Shown: positions 36,471 through 48,107, counted from the first letter of the stretch. The stretch: DNA of 64,000 nucleotides from Amoebophrya sp. A120 (GCA_905178155.1 CAJINV010000003.1:2437065-2501064), one strand, 5' to 3'. The notes: generated by a model from the sequence alone, not told the origin. Translations and numbers: made by a program.

Positions 36471-39400
36471 ATGATGTTCGTAGCGCAGGCCCGGGCCGCC
36501 TATGACTACTCGCTCCGGACTTTTCAATACTCGCAAGCGGTGTGGTACGCGGAAAGGCTGGTGGCTGAGCACGCATGCCGCGAACACAGGCACCTCCTGG
36601 CACTGGCGTACTTTCATGCGGGAGAGATCGCACAGGCCTACTACCACGCTGACAAGGCATGTTTTTCGCCAAACCACGGGTCCTCGTCGAGCTCATCATC
36701 TAAAAGTACGAGCGTGAAGATGAATCTTGTTCTCACACCGCCTTTAATACGCAAGAACTACGGGACCTGCACCATGACATTTTAACCAGTTCGTGGCGTG
36801 TGCGTGTCATTCTGCAGCCGCTAGTATGGCTGCAAAAGGATTGATTTATAGTCATCCTTCGCAAGAAATTTGTATGCCTTTCGTGCATTTATTTCATGAG
36901 TCCATTAGATTTTATTTCTCGGCCGGGAGGCCCACCCTCCAGTGTGCAGCAGAGAAGGTTTTTCACGTTCATTCCATGGGCGGCGGACCTGGAGGAGGAG
37001 TCCCGCTTCCTGCTGGCGAAGTGTAGCTTTCTGCTCGGGAAATGGGACGAAGCTGTGGACGCGCTCTTTCTGGAGGATGAGGAGGAGTTTGATGCAAATA
37101 ACGCACAGGGCCACCTGAACTACAGTGCCCGGCCGGTCAACGGGCCCGCCGGATGGAACCTGCTCGGACAAATCCGGGAGCGCCTCGGCACCCCCGAAGC
37201 GGCTATGGAAGCCTACGCCCGGTGCGTGGAAGAGGCCCCGTGGATGTTTGACGCGGTGCAGAGGCTCGCCTACCTTGCCTGTTCCACTTTTCCCGCGGTC
37301 TTCGCGCGCGCCCTGCGGAGCGAGCAGAACTTCGAAGAGTCGCTGGCCCGGGCCGAGCCGGGGCTTCTGTCTGCGTCCACCTCGTCCCGTGCAGGAAAGC
37401 AGCAGCCGTCGTCCTCGTCGTCGAGATCGTCGTTCTCCCTCTTCTCCCTGGTTCAAATCGCAGGAGAAGCGGTGCACGCCGCGTGCAGCTTCGATCCGCA
37501 GCGCACCCTGCAGGTGCTGCAACACCTGCCGCCGGAACACGCCGAGACCGCGTTTGCGGTGGAGCTGGTGGCAAAAGCGTTCTTCGAGCAAGCCGACTAC
37601 CGCCGGGCGGAGAGCCTGTACCGCCGGGTGTGGAACACGCTGGATCCGCGGCGCATCGAGGGTCTCGAGCGGTACAGCACCTGCTTGTGGCACTTGCGCA
37701 AGGAGCTGGAGTGCGCGCACCTGGCGCACGAGTGTCTCTCGTGGGGGGTGCGGCGGAAGCCGCAAATCTGGTGCGTCGTCGGCAACTATCAAGTGTAAAA
37801 ATGTCTGGGTCTGGAAGATTGCCAGGTTTGTCATGCACATTTTGCATGACTCCTGATGTCTGTGATGCATGCCCTAGCATCACAGATTTTGTGACGGCTT
37901 CCTGATGCCTATACCGCATGACAAATGCTCTTTCCGTGTAGCAAAACTTGGACTCTCTTTGCTGCTCATGCAATACAGATTTTTTTAGAATCCAAAATCA
38001 GCATGACAAGTTGCATTCTTCCAGAGCCAGACATTTTTACAGTTGATAGCAACGCGTGCTCGCAGCAACGCGAGCACGGCATGGCATTGAAATTCTTCAA
38101 GCGCGCCATTATCAAATGTAAAAATGTCTGGGTCTGGAAGAATGCAACTTGTCATGCTAAATCTGAAGCATGCAAAAATCTGTGTTGCATGATTACCAAA
38201 AGTCGTCCAGTTTTGACCAAGTCGCGAGGGGGTTTCTCATGCAGGATAGGCATGAGAGAGATCGCACAAAATCTGTCATGCTAGGCCCTGCATTCCAGAC
38301 CTCGTGGGTCATGAGAAAGCTGCATGACAAATCGCGCATTCGCTCGTGCCCTTAGCTCAGCAGCGGATCCTCTCGGGTTGTGGCCTTTCCTCAGAGGTGG
38401 GGTTGGGCTTGGGGCGCCAGGCGAATGGGCGGCTTCGCAGCTACGTTGTGATCGACAAACTGAGATCGACGGTAATAGTTGCGTTGCTGGTCCTGTGCCA
38501 GTCGCGGGGCATGTTCGGGTGTTCCGGGCTGTGCTTTGTGCACCCCTCGGACCCCGCACCCCCCCGGGCTCGGTAGCGCAGTCTGTTAAGCATGACAAAT
38601 CGCGCATTCTTCCAGACCCAGACATTTTTACATTTGATAGCCATCCAGGCCGACCCATACTTCTCCTACGCCTACACGCTGTGCGGGCATGAGTATTGCG
38701 TATGTTATCCTGTTTTTGTCCTGGTTTTCGTTTTCTCCTGGAAGCGACGATAATTGTGATGAAGCTGCTGATGCACATTTGGAAATGCGAGCCACAGATC
38801 ATGCCGTTGGATTAATCTGCTATAATTTGCACCTACGAAAAAGAAGATACGATAGAAGAACTGATTTAAAAGGTACGTCGCCAACGAGAAGTACGACAAA
38901 GCAGTTCCGATGTATGAGAAAGCCTTGTCGATTGACCCCCGGCATTACAATGCCTGGTGGGCGCTGGGAAACGTCTACTACCGCCAGGAGGAGTACGAAA
39001 ACGCTCGGTACCACTTTCTCCAAGCGCTGGATATCAATCGGAGCAACTCCGTGCTGCGCTGCTATTTGGGGATGGTCATGGAATCCCTGCACCAGCCTGC
39101 TATGGCACTAGAGTATTGATGTCATTCTTTTTGATTATGTCAGAACCAGTTTCAGTTGTTCAGCAACATGTTTGATGGAGGTCCCTTTTTCGTGAGCCTT
39201 ATTCGCCATTTCCAAAAAAATGTGGCTGTGCTACAAGATCAAGATCAGGTGGTTTTTTTACCGTCTGGATTTTTTCGAATCAATTAGATCTGTGTCTTCT
39301 GCAATCGTTTGCAAGGTATTTCGAGCATGCGTGCGCGGGGCCGAACGGGGGACAGGGTACCAGCGGGTCGGGTATCGGTATGCACGATGCGCAGGAGCAC

Positions 39401-39769
39401 CGAGTTTTGTGGGGAAACGTTGACTCGCCGCAGAACGCGATGGCGCTGTTTCAGAAGGCCTGCGTTCTTATTTCCCTGAACCGGTTTCCGGAGGCCCTCC
39501 GCGATCTGGAACGCGTGCGAAACTTAGCGCCAAAGGAGGCGTGTGTGTATTTTCAGCTGGGCAAAGTCTACGAGAAGATGGGGCTCTTGCAGCAGGCATT
39601 TCAAACGCTGCACCAAGCTATGGATCTCCACCGGGACTCCAAAGATTACCACACCATCAAAGCGCACCTAGAGCGGTTGCCGTTGATTGATCCGGCGCTT
39701 GCCGCATCTGCGAGTGGGAGCAGTGGCAGTCAGCTGGTCTACCCAGGCATGATGTCATCGCAAATCTGA
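36471..39769 (+). CDS. CDC27: Anaphase-promoting complex subunit CDC27/APC3 (TPR protein)
   Basis: A core TPR scaffold subunit of the APC/C ubiquitin ligase that controls mitotic exit. Exons: 36471-36715; a second exon starting at about 36943-36955 and ending 37786; 38049-38109; 38640-38692; 38873-39112; 39316-39769. Counting duplications once, this gives about 624 aa. Introns 38693-38872 and 39113-39315 are GT-AG, each with donor GA|GTATTG. Seen: N-terminal repeats with YSQAVWYAERLVAEH and ESRFLLAKCSFLLGKW; C-terminal repeats with LKFFKRAI, DPYFSYAYTLCGHEY, DPRHYNAWWALGNVYY and PKEACVYFQLGKVYEKMG. These match conserved CDC27 TPR order as I recall it. It is shorter than the animal protein, lacking most of the disordered middle. 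Two introners split the most conserved part, and their exact removal restores the family sequence. Confidence 0.9.
37787..38048. mobile_element. Introner element 7, in CDC27
   Basis: Element of 262 bp with exact duplication gcaac at 37782-37786 and 38049-38053. Left arm TATCAAGTGTAAAAATGTCT, right arm reversed TATCAACTGTAAAAATGTCT. Removal with one copy gives CVVGNACSQQREHGMALKFF, the conserved CDC27 sequence, in frame. Confidence 0.95.
38110..38639. mobile_element. Introner element 8, in CDC27, enlarged
   Basis: Element of 530 bp with exact duplication gccat at 38105-38109 and 38640-38644. Both arms read TATCAAATGTAAAAATGTCT inward and continue GGGTCTGGAAGAATG or a close match. It is twice the usual size because of an internal segment flanked by a 20-base direct repeat (38322-38341 and 38590-38609). 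Removal gives FFKRAIQADPYFSYAYTL in frame. Confidence 0.95.
38322..38609. repeat. Internal direct repeat and tRNA-like insert inside introner 8
   Basis: GCATGACAAATCGCGCATTC occurs at 38322-38341 and 38590-38609. The segment between them is GC-rich and starts with GCCCTTAGCTCAGCAGCGGA, which fits the tRNA/pol III A-box consensus. Near its end is GGCTCGGTAGCGCAGTCTG, like the 5' part of another tRNA. No clear B-box or complete cloverleaf was found, so this is a possible SINE-like or tRNA-fragment insertion, not a tRNA gene. Confidence 0.45.
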
Positions 39770-40377
39770 ATGTTTACGGTTGCATTCTTCGTGACGAAAA
39801 GAGAGGTTCCTACGCAGCCTGGGGCTTCCACAAACGTCTCTTACCCATGCGGAGTTTCATTGTTCCCCTTATCCCGGAAAGCATTTTTCGTTTTTCAGCA
39901 ATAGCAAAGAAATGCTTTTGGTTCCTTGTATGCAACGGATCACCAAATAAACCACCAGAATTTCAACTGCGCGAGCGCAAGAAGTGCAAGTACAGAAATA
40001 TTTATTTGGCAAACAGATAAACGAATTCATATAGTTTTCGACATGAACAAAATTTACAAATATGCTGCCATACCATCTGACTAGGAGGTCTGGAATGTTG
40101 AGTCAGGATCACCCTGTTGCTATAAATGAAGTGAAAAATTTCGAAGTTCACTTCTCTATGCACCCAATCGATCCAGTGCTAGTTGCAATTTTAGCTTTGC
40201 TCGAAATGGATTTCATGGCTGTAATGCAACTTACTAGACAGCGGCAGCAACGAGTTCTAGCATCTTGTTACTTTTTTTTCCTACACCTATGTAGTCAGGC
40301 GAACAACGAACTACGCAAGTAATAGAATACGAAAACCGAATTTTTAGGAACTTCGGCTTTGTGTCCTCAATCGAAAG
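39770..40377. other. Intergenic region
   Basis: About 600 AT-rich bases between CDC27 and the cyclophilin. No gene, RNA or repeat was seen. Confidence 0.6.
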
Positions 40378-41196
40378 ATGTCCGGGAGCAAAAACCACGA
40401 CACCAACGATGGGACGCACCCGTTGTTTCATCACCACGAGTCTGTGGCCACGCCAGGGTTGATCCACGTATTTTTCGACGTCGCTGCCATGGAGGGGTCC
40501 GCTGCCAGCAGCAGTATAACTACATCAAGTAGTCAGAGCAGCAAGGCGGTGGCGCACCATGGGCAACCACTGGGGCGTATGGTCTTCAAGCTGTTTCAGG
40601 AGCGGGTACCGAAGACCGTGGAAAACTTTCGACAGTTGTGCATCGGGGCCAAGGGACAAAAGGACTTCAGCTACGCTGGGAGTTCGTTTCACCGGCTGAT
40701 CAAGGATTTCATGCTGCAGGGGGGGGACTTCACGAAGCACGACGGCACCGGGGGGAAGAGCATTTACTCCACCACCCAATTCGCGGACGAGCCCAACGGG
40801 CTCCTGGCCATGCGGCACAACCGACGCGGCGTGTTGTCCATGGCGAACAAGGGACCGAACACCAACTCCTCGCAGTTCTTCGTCCTGTTTCAGCCGCAGC
40901 CCCACCTGGACGGCAAGCACGTCGTGTTCGGGGAGTTGGTGGAGGGCATGGATGTGCTCGACCGCATCGAAAAGTTTCCCACGGACTCCGGCGACCGGCC
41001 ACTGACCAAACTGGTCATCGCCAAGTGCGGCGAGTTGGTCCGCGTAAAACGAGTCTTTCGCCCGTTGTCCGACTCCAAGCACGACCTCCTCCGCGAGCAC
41101 CACGTGTCTTCCAAAAGGAAAAAACACATGCTGAAGCGCCTGAAGGCTCTGCAAAAATCACACCAAGCGAAAGACAGCGCGACCACCAAAAGCTAA
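40378..41196 (+). CDS. Cyclophilin-type peptidyl-prolyl isomerase
   Basis: Single exon of 272 aa, ATG 40378 to TAA 41194-41196. It catalyses cis-trans isomerisation of peptidyl-proline bonds. Seen: the cyclophilin core with [36 protein letters not shown] and [15 protein letters not shown]. Active-site equivalents are present: Arg106, Phe111, Met112, Gln114, Ala156, Asn157, Gln166, Phe168 and His181 (numbering in this protein). The position of the cyclosporin-contacting tryptophan of human CypA is His176. A Ser/Thr-rich insert interrupts the first strand region (about residues 41-60). The C-terminus adds a basic tail (about residues 225-272) rich in Lys/Arg, possibly nuclear targeting. No signal peptide, so cytosolic or nuclear. 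Confidence 0.93.
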   Translation: MSGSKNHDTNDGTHPLFHHHESVATPGLIHVFFDVAAMEGSAASSSITTSSSQSSKAVAHHGQPLGRMVFKLFQERVPKTVENFRQLCIGAKGQKDFSYAGSSFHRLIKDFMLQGGDFTKHDGTGGKSIYSTTQFADEPNGLLAMRHNRRGVLSMANKGPNTNSSQFFVLFQPQPHLDGKHVVFGELVEGMDVLDRIEKFPTDSGDRPLTKLVIAKCGELVRVKRVFRPLSDSKHDLLREHHVSSKRKKHMLKRLKALQKSHQAKDSATTKS

Positions 41197-42645
41197 GGAA
41201 AAACGAATATTTTTGAAGAGAAGTCTGTCATTATTTCACCCCACGACAGCACGAGAAGAAATCAACGTTTTTGGTTACACGACACAGTGACGGTCGTGAA
41301 ATCAGAGAAGTTTCGCGGTTCACTGTCTGAGGCTCGACGAGTATAACAAACGCATAGTACCCATCATAGCGTTTTTGTTCCCCGTCAAGGAGTCGCCTAT
41401 CTTTCAAAGCACATTTGTTGCACAGTTGTCAAGTAGAATAGTGCGTCGGCACCTGTAGTTCTAGTTTCTGAAGATCCGCTTTCCTGGAGGTCTACTTCCC
41501 ACTTGGCTAAGCTATGAAGGCTAGTAGGGTGCTTTTGAAGATCATGCTGTAGAAGTTGTCCGCACTGGTATAGAAAGATCCTTTGCAACTGCGGTATGAT
41601 GAAGCTGCATGGATGTTTTCACCTGGATCACGTTCAGGTGTAGAACAAGACATTGAACTACTACTCGCACTCAGCGCAGCAGTACTTCTTGGACCCACAT
41701 ATATTAAGTAGTTCTTGCTACTAACATACTGTAGGTGGAGCTCATGATAGTTGGCTTACTCGTTCTTCGAGTTCAACAGACAGTTTGGCTTGTCTTTTCC
41801 ACTTTCGTTCCACCAACGCTCACCATTCATCACAGCGATGTTTCTATTTCCCTTTCGTCTGTATGGACACTGATCAGGTCGAGATTTTGATTCGACTAGG
41901 CATTAGCAAACACGCGCTCGTCTTAGGGGTAGTCCGGCAGTAGAGTTGCAGAAACACGACCTTCAGATACAACTAAATAGAGAAGAAGAACCTGTTATTT
42001 CACTTTTCGCCTTAGAATCGTCAGAAAAAAAAGATATCAGCAGCAGTATTTTCCGACTTTGAGTGTATCTTAGTCTAATTCAAATCACAAATATGAGAAA
42101 GAACCTCCTCCCGCACCTGAGTACCAAAAAGAAACTCGAAGAACTTCGCTGAACTCGACACACCACCGTAGTTGCGTGCTCCCCCGTGTTGTACCTGAAA
42201 GAGAAAGTAGCCCCCAAGAGATCCGTTTTCTGTGCGTTGAAGAGCAGCATCATTGCTCTTCGCGGATCCAAGCCGCGACATCATTGGGTTGTTGGATTTC
42301 GGGTTCCGACGCAGCGGAGTCCGCGACTAGCGCACCAAACGCCCTAGCGGAGAAACTTTCTGAACAGCTGGGACGGACTGCAGCAAGGACTTCTTCGCAA
42401 GCTCTCGAAACAGCAACAAAAAATTCAGACAATACTTTTGCTGCTCCCGTGAAAGAACAACTCGATTTGTGAAAGGACAGCTTCATTCGCGCAGCAGTAG
42501 CTTCAAGACATTTTTGCAGGCAGCTGAAGATCAACATTACCGAAGACAGAGCGGACCGGGCGTCTTCTACGTCGGAACCGATCACCTGGCGCGACACATT
42601 TTTCTGCACCACTTCAACTCCGGTTTCTTTCTTTGAATCAAATCG
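41197..42645. other. Intergenic region, possible small frames
   Basis: About 1.45 kb. Overlapping open frames on both strands at about 42176-42738 have alanine-rich, coding-like composition, but neither has a recognised domain, and one is antisense to the next gene's start. I do not call them. The rest is AT-rich. Confidence 0.45.
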
Positions 42646-44158
42646 ATGGACAAGATGCCGTCCACTAGTTGCCAGGGGTATGTCAAATTCTTTTCGGAGG
42701 CGAAAGGCTTCGGCTTCATCTCCATGGATGGGGGGCAAGACATCTTCGTCGCAGCCAAGGATGTAGCTGGTAAAGAGTGCTACTGCTTCTCATCTTCATC
42801 GTCGTGCACCTCGACAACGAATAAATCAAGCATGAAAAATTTGTATCAAATAAGGACGTGCATTAGCATGATTTTTGTTTTGACTTTTCATTTGGACCAC
42901 TTCAAAAATTTCTGCAAGATTATACCTCCAAGTACAAAAGGTAATCCGCTCTACCAAGACGATTTGGTGACATTCGAGATAGAGGAAAACCGAAAAGGCA
43001 AAGCCGCCAAGTTTGTTAAGGGAGGCACCGGAAATCCATTCAAGGGCAGTATCGCTTGGTTTGTTCTTATTTCTCTCCTCGCCGTACTTAGATAGAAGCC
43101 CGTCTTGTTTATTCGCACCTCCTGTGATGATTCTGAATGTCGATGTAGATTGTGTTTGAGTAGAAGTAGCAGGGGCCAGCACGACAGCTACGATGAGAAA
43201 AAATCACCGACATGATTGACATTTCAATTTCACATATCCCACGAAAAAACTGTTTCATTGTGGTGATTTAGCAAGATCTGCATCACAGGTTTGTTACACA
43301 TGACAAAGAAAACTTGGCGTGCGTGCTTCCCAAGGGAAAACACAGCTAAAAATCCAATGTCTTGCACGTGTAGCAAGACAAACGCATTTGCGTTCCGTTC
43401 TGTGCATCACAAGTTTACAGTGAAACAGTTTTTTCTTGCGATATCACACAGAGAACAAGGCGGGGCAGAAGGACGCCAAGGGCAAGGGCAAGAAGGGGAA
43501 AGGCCAGAAGTTCGGGAAGGGCCGAGACGAGGAGGAGGAGGAGGAGGGCTTCTGCAACGGGAAGGCCAACAACGGCAAGGGAATCTTGCCCGGAGGCAAC
43601 CACAACTGGGTGAAGGGCGACTACGGCGCGGGCGACATGATGAAGGGCAAGGGGCCGGGCGGTCCGATGATGATGGGACCTCCCGGCGGCGGCGGGCCTC
43701 CGGGTGCGGACATGGTGGGCAAGGGTGGGGACCCGAATCAGATGATGGGGGGCGGCCCGCCGGGCGGGGGCGGCCCGCCGATGGGCATGCCGGGAAAAGG
43801 GGACATGGGCATGGGGATGCCACCCATGGGCATGCCACAACAAGGACCACCTGGCGGTATACCAATTTTTTTGTTCTAGATGGAACTCGTCTCTGCTGCT
43901 TACTAGAGGAACTTTTCAGATTCTGGAAGATGCTGACAAATGCCTTGCGAAAGCTGGTGTTCGCACATCATGATGAAATGCTTGATTTATACTAGAGTGT
44001 GCCCCTTCGGTAGCCGCTAGTAGCACAGAGAAAACCAATTGCAATATGGGACTATCATATCGCTTTTTTCAGGTAAGATGGGCGACTTCCAGCCGAACAG
44101 TAAGGGGGGATTTACTCTGAACTATGCTGCGCCAGAATTCAAGCCAATGGGAGCATAG
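42646..44158 (+). CDS. Cold-shock-domain protein with Gly/Met/Pro-rich tail
   Basis: Exons 42646-42769, 42941-43048, 43452-43856 and 44073-44158 join in phase 1 each time through GT-AG introns, giving 240 aa. Residues about 8-70 form a cold-shock domain: GYVKFFSEAKGFGFISM carries the RNP1-like KGFGFI motif, followed by QDIFVAAKDV, DLVTFEIEEN and KAAKFV. The domain binds single-stranded RNA or DNA. The remainder is a basic Lys/Gly segment, a Glu run, then Gly/Met/Pro repeats (GMPPMGMP), and a conserved-looking end (GGFTLNYAAPEFKPMGA). Family knowledge: such proteins act as RNA chaperones or translation regulators, and dinoflagellates have many. The second intron contains an introner. Confidence 0.9.
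43235..43443. mobile_element. Introner element 9, at the 3' end of an intron
   Basis: Element of 209 bp with exact duplication tcaca at 43230-43234 and 43444-43448. Left arm TATCCCACGAAAAAACTGTT, right arm reversed TATCGCAAGAAAAAACTGTT. Unlike the others it sits inside a GT-AG intron (43049-43451), ending only 8 bases before the acceptor. Confidence 0.88.
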
Positions 44159-45885
44159 AGACAGCATAGCGCTTGTGATTCCAGGCCCCAGTCTGCTTCT
44201 GCAAAGAAATGTTTGGAACACTGGCGAATTTTTTCAATCAAATGTCACGACTTTACACTAAGTTACACAAAAACTACACACTCACTCTTTTGTTTTATGT
44301 TACACTGTCATCTCGACTTACACGAATCTTTTGCACGATGTCTTTTCCGATAGTTCTTTAGCGACAAAAAATATCGTTGAGAGGCTTCAGATCTTCGATA
44401 GTTGGCGCGGGAGAGGCAGTGCAATTGATTCTGTGAGTCGACGAAAAATACACTGGACGGCGGAAAAGTGTCGCTTTTCTGCTGTTTATTTTTATGTTAC
44501 ACTGTTTACAAGATGGATGAATAAAAGGAACCGAACTCCTTCAACACCGTCGAGAAGGTTCTGCTACTTTACTTTTCTACCGGACGAAATTTTGCTTGCA
44601 ATATTAATGCTACGCAGCTCCTCCTTTCCGAGAGGCGAACGGCGAGAAGTGCGTCTGTCTGAGTAGTGCCACGAAAACGAATCCCCCTATGCAGCGCTTT
44701 TTGCCTTTAATATTACAGGCGCATGATCAAGAACACACAAAACTTTTTCAGAGGCAAAAAACTCATCACAAAAATCTTGAATTTCCTATACAAAGCGAAT
44801 CAACTATAGGCATCTTCACATGACTAAATGATATCTGACTGGTGTGGCAGGTGCAGGAGCAGCTGCTGCAAAGAAGTTTACTGGGTTGTTTTACACATCG
44901 GAGCTGCCATGGGGCGACAACTATTATGTGTGCGTCACAGAAGATCCCTGCTTCGGGGTCGTCTCACCAGGCAGCTTAGAAAAAGTCACATCGACAAGCG
45001 GGAAAGCGCTCGGTACCAATCTGCCAAAGTCTTGCGCTTTTTCGATTCGTCTTTTTTTGAAGATTTAGAATTAGATGTACATGTACATGCACTCGTGCAA
45101 AATCTTCGTTTCGATCATAATCTTCTTGTCCTGCGGACGACATCTACTGGATCTTTTTTTTTGTGAGCAAATGATAAAACTGAAATTGGAGGTCTGTTGT
45201 ACCGTAAACTTTGATGGTCAAGAACATTCCAATGTTGATTTCGAAATTCTTTGTATCTGCCAAAATAAATCCAACCAAGTACCTTCTCGGAGGTCCTCTC
45301 AGAGTTGATCGTGTCGAAAATAAAATCGGTTTTCTATCTGTAACTGCCAAAAAATTTCCCACTGGTCAAATAGGTGATGTAGGCAGAAATACTCAGTGAT
45401 CTCAGGATCTCGCGAAGTTGATCGAAAATTTTCTCAGATTGTCGGGCAAGAAAATTCAAATTGATTTTGGCCTCACCTGCCTAAAATAAAAATGAGCATG
45501 AGTGTGAAGGTCTTGCGGAGTGGTCAAAACTGAACATCGTGGAAATAATATTAGTCGAAATGAAGTTGCCAGCGCAGCTCTCTCTAGTAAGTATTGCAGA
45601 CCGCAAGTAAAAAGCAAATGCACAGTTTTGGCACAAGTGTAAAATTATAATAAGTCTTTCTTTTGTGTTCGGAGTATGTAAGTCTTGTTTTGTTCTTGTA
45701 TTTGAATGAAGAGTTAGCCTGAAAATTCTGCAAGCAAAGCATTAGTTTTCTATACTATTGTCGCGATTAAGATTGAGTGTACAATCAACGCACAAGACAA
45801 ATATATCACTTTTATCCGGCGAAAGTGAATCAATTATATTTTTTCATTTTTGTGTCGATGGCGCGACACACGGTATAACATAAGC
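44159..45885. other. Intergenic region
   Basis: About 1.7 kb, AT-rich, with no recognisable gene. It contains one copy (45089-45134) of a dispersed 46-bp repeat. Confidence 0.5.
45089..45134. repeat. Dispersed 46-bp repeat, copy 1
   Basis: Begins GCACTCGTGCAAAATCTTCG and matches 48915-48960 with two differences. Both copies are intergenic and on the same strand, 3.8 kb apart, on either side of the secreted-protein gene. Confidence 0.8.
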
Positions 45886-48107
45886 ATGCGCTATTCATCG
45901 ACGAGATCCTCGACTTTTGTTTTCGTCGTGCTAATAGGAAGCTGCCTCGCGGCCGTCTTCACAGCAGAAGTGGCAGCTGCTGCTGCTGCTACGCCACCCC
46001 CAGCCTCCCCATGTAGCGGTCCTTTTTGTTCGTGGTCCTGGCCTGTCGCCGAAGAGCAAAAGCGCGTTGTTGAGGAGTGGCATAGGGACAATGTCTTTGA
46101 CATCAACGCCGAGCATGCTAAGGACTTGCAAGAGTTGGATGCTGACCATCCTCTGTGTGGCGTGTACTACTTTAATGTCCACGGCGTGTATGACCTCGAA
46201 AACAAGTTTAATATGCAAACCCATGCCCCCCGCCGACAAAACAGATGCAATGCTTTGCGACTTTGTCCTTCTCGTTCTCGACGAGGGCAGGGAAGGAGTC
46301 GTTCCCGAGCTGAAGACCCCTTGCTGACACCAGCATCCGCTGTTCCACCAGCACCCGGCGGTGGCGAAGATTACCAACGGCACGACGCGAGGCGGACAAA
46401 TTATTTCGAGTTTGACGTGCCCGAGAATATGGATCTCATTTTCGCCAGTTTTCCAGGGCATCCGTTCCCAACTTATGATGACCAAATTCCGAAGGCTGCG
46501 GAGTACAGCCGCTATTTGGGTCATCTAAAAACAAGCATGGTTACGTTGCAGAGCTTGGAGAAAGTAGCCGCGACTTCCGCAATGCCAATGAAGAAAAAAG
46601 GAAAAGAAGAAGCGCCACCTGAAGGCACAGCTCGATCTACCACTAGTACCAGCACAGCTGCTATGGCCGAGAGCATTGCCAAGGCGCTGAATGATGGCTA
46701 CAGTTTGGCTGGCCGCGGAAAAGGAAGTGCCCGTCTTTTTCGAAATACGCACGTTATTTTTGCCGCGAAGTTTGTCGAGCAGAGGAATTTTCCACATCTA
46801 AAGAAGTTTCTGCAATTAAGCACGGGACTGTCAGCAGACGGAGATGAGAAGTCGAAATCCTGGGCCTGGCATGTAGCCTCCAAAAGGCAGGGCAATCAGC
46901 TGATGCAGATCCGAGCAGACGAAACAAAGAGCTGCGTTTACACATGGAAACGGCTGCAAGCGTCGGGTAAAATCGTTCCTGTCCAATTCATTGGCGTGCG
47001 GCGGGGAAGGTGCTGTTCTTCCGAGAGCAAAGGGCACTTTCACGAAGGATGTCAAGTTATACCTGTTCACTCTTCTCGACGCGCTTCAATGGGTGGCCGA
47101 CGCCCCTGGTTCAAGCCACTGTAAAAGGCGGACGGTCATCAGTCCACAGTGTCGACATTGCAATCCAGCCGAAGTTTCTGATGTTGCGCGCGTGCACCGC
47201 CACGAGCACAACCAGAGTGAACTGAAGCAGGTGACCTTACTTCGGCAGAAGTCATTCGATAATTTGGAGGTCGACACCAATAGGATTATTAGGGGCAACG
47301 ACGAAAAAAGTGCCACGAGTGTTTTGATGAAGTCTGCGCAGAAAGAAATGGATATTGCAGCGGCTGACTCTGGACCTTTCGTCGAAGAAGGCAACTCTAC
47401 TAGGGCGACGCGCGCAGCGACGAAGCAATTAGCAACCGGGCTGGCAGAGCTGTTCGCGAAGGTGGCTTATCATGATGACCTCCTCCTCGAAGGGGAGAGT
47501 TTTTTTCAGGCGACCAGTGCGTGCTTGGAAGCGTCCCAAGCGTTCCGGCTGTTCCGTGCGGATGTGAGGAACGAAGAAATGCGGAGACACATGAGTTTTG
47601 GATTGCTCAAAGTGAAGCGCGAGGCAGTTGAGGCGATCCGTATGGCGGCCTGTACCACACTGCTTTTTTGCGAGGTCGCAGAGCTAAAGACACAAGCGAA
47701 AGAAGTTGACGCGAAACTTCAGAGCTTAAAAGCATTGGATAACCAGTCGCCAGGTTCAAACGGCCTGCTGGACAGTGTCAAGCGACTCGCAGGCAGGAAA
47801 AAAGAAACACTAGAGGATCTTTCGAGGAAGAAGGATGCGATAGAGAACACATTGACAAACCTGCTTTCCCCCTCCGCTTCGCAGACGCCGAGCGTGACGA
47901 GTTGGGCCGAATCGTCCAAACTGCTAGAAGTCCGAGCCGCATTCAATTCGGCGTTTCTAGAGGACAGGGACCTGTTGCACAAAATCCCACCCTTTGAAGG
48001 TAGTAGAGATGATTCAACACATTTTTGTTCTATCTTATAACTTTCTGACATACGATTGCAACCCCCGCGGCTGATAGGCTTCACTTTCGTTTGCAGAAAC
48101 TCTCTAA
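45886..48107 (+). CDS. Probable secreted protein, unknown function, uncertain gene model
   Basis: Start ATG 45886 (MRYSSTRSS). Residues about 9-35 form a signal peptide (FVFVVLIGSCLAAVF followed by an Ala run). The first frame is open to 47124. A second frame, open from 46991 to 48040, carries helical, charged coding-like sequence (KDVKLYLFTLLDALQWV and later coiled-coil-like stretches). A short GT-AG intron 46967-47027 would connect them in phase, and a further intron 48000-48096 would end the protein at 48107, for 687 aa. Alternatively there is a frameshift near 47000. Around 46222-46325 another frame looks more coding-like than the one used, after a run of six C, so compensating indels or sequence errors are possible. 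No family recognised. Confidence 0.45.

Noticed and set aside
36905-37870. Open frame of 321 aa on the minus strand
   Set aside because: It is antisense to CDC27 exon 2, whose conserved TPR sequence is clear. The antisense product has no domain, and its openness follows from the codon use of the real gene.
38342-38589. Functional tRNA genes within introner 8
   Set aside because: Two A-box-like starts are seen, but there is no B-box, T arm or closed acceptor stem.
42250-42738. Possible 162-aa minus-strand gene and an overlapping 98-aa plus-strand frame
   Set aside because: Both have plausible composition, but neither has a recognised domain. The minus frame overlaps the first codons of the cold-shock gene, and the two cannot both be real.
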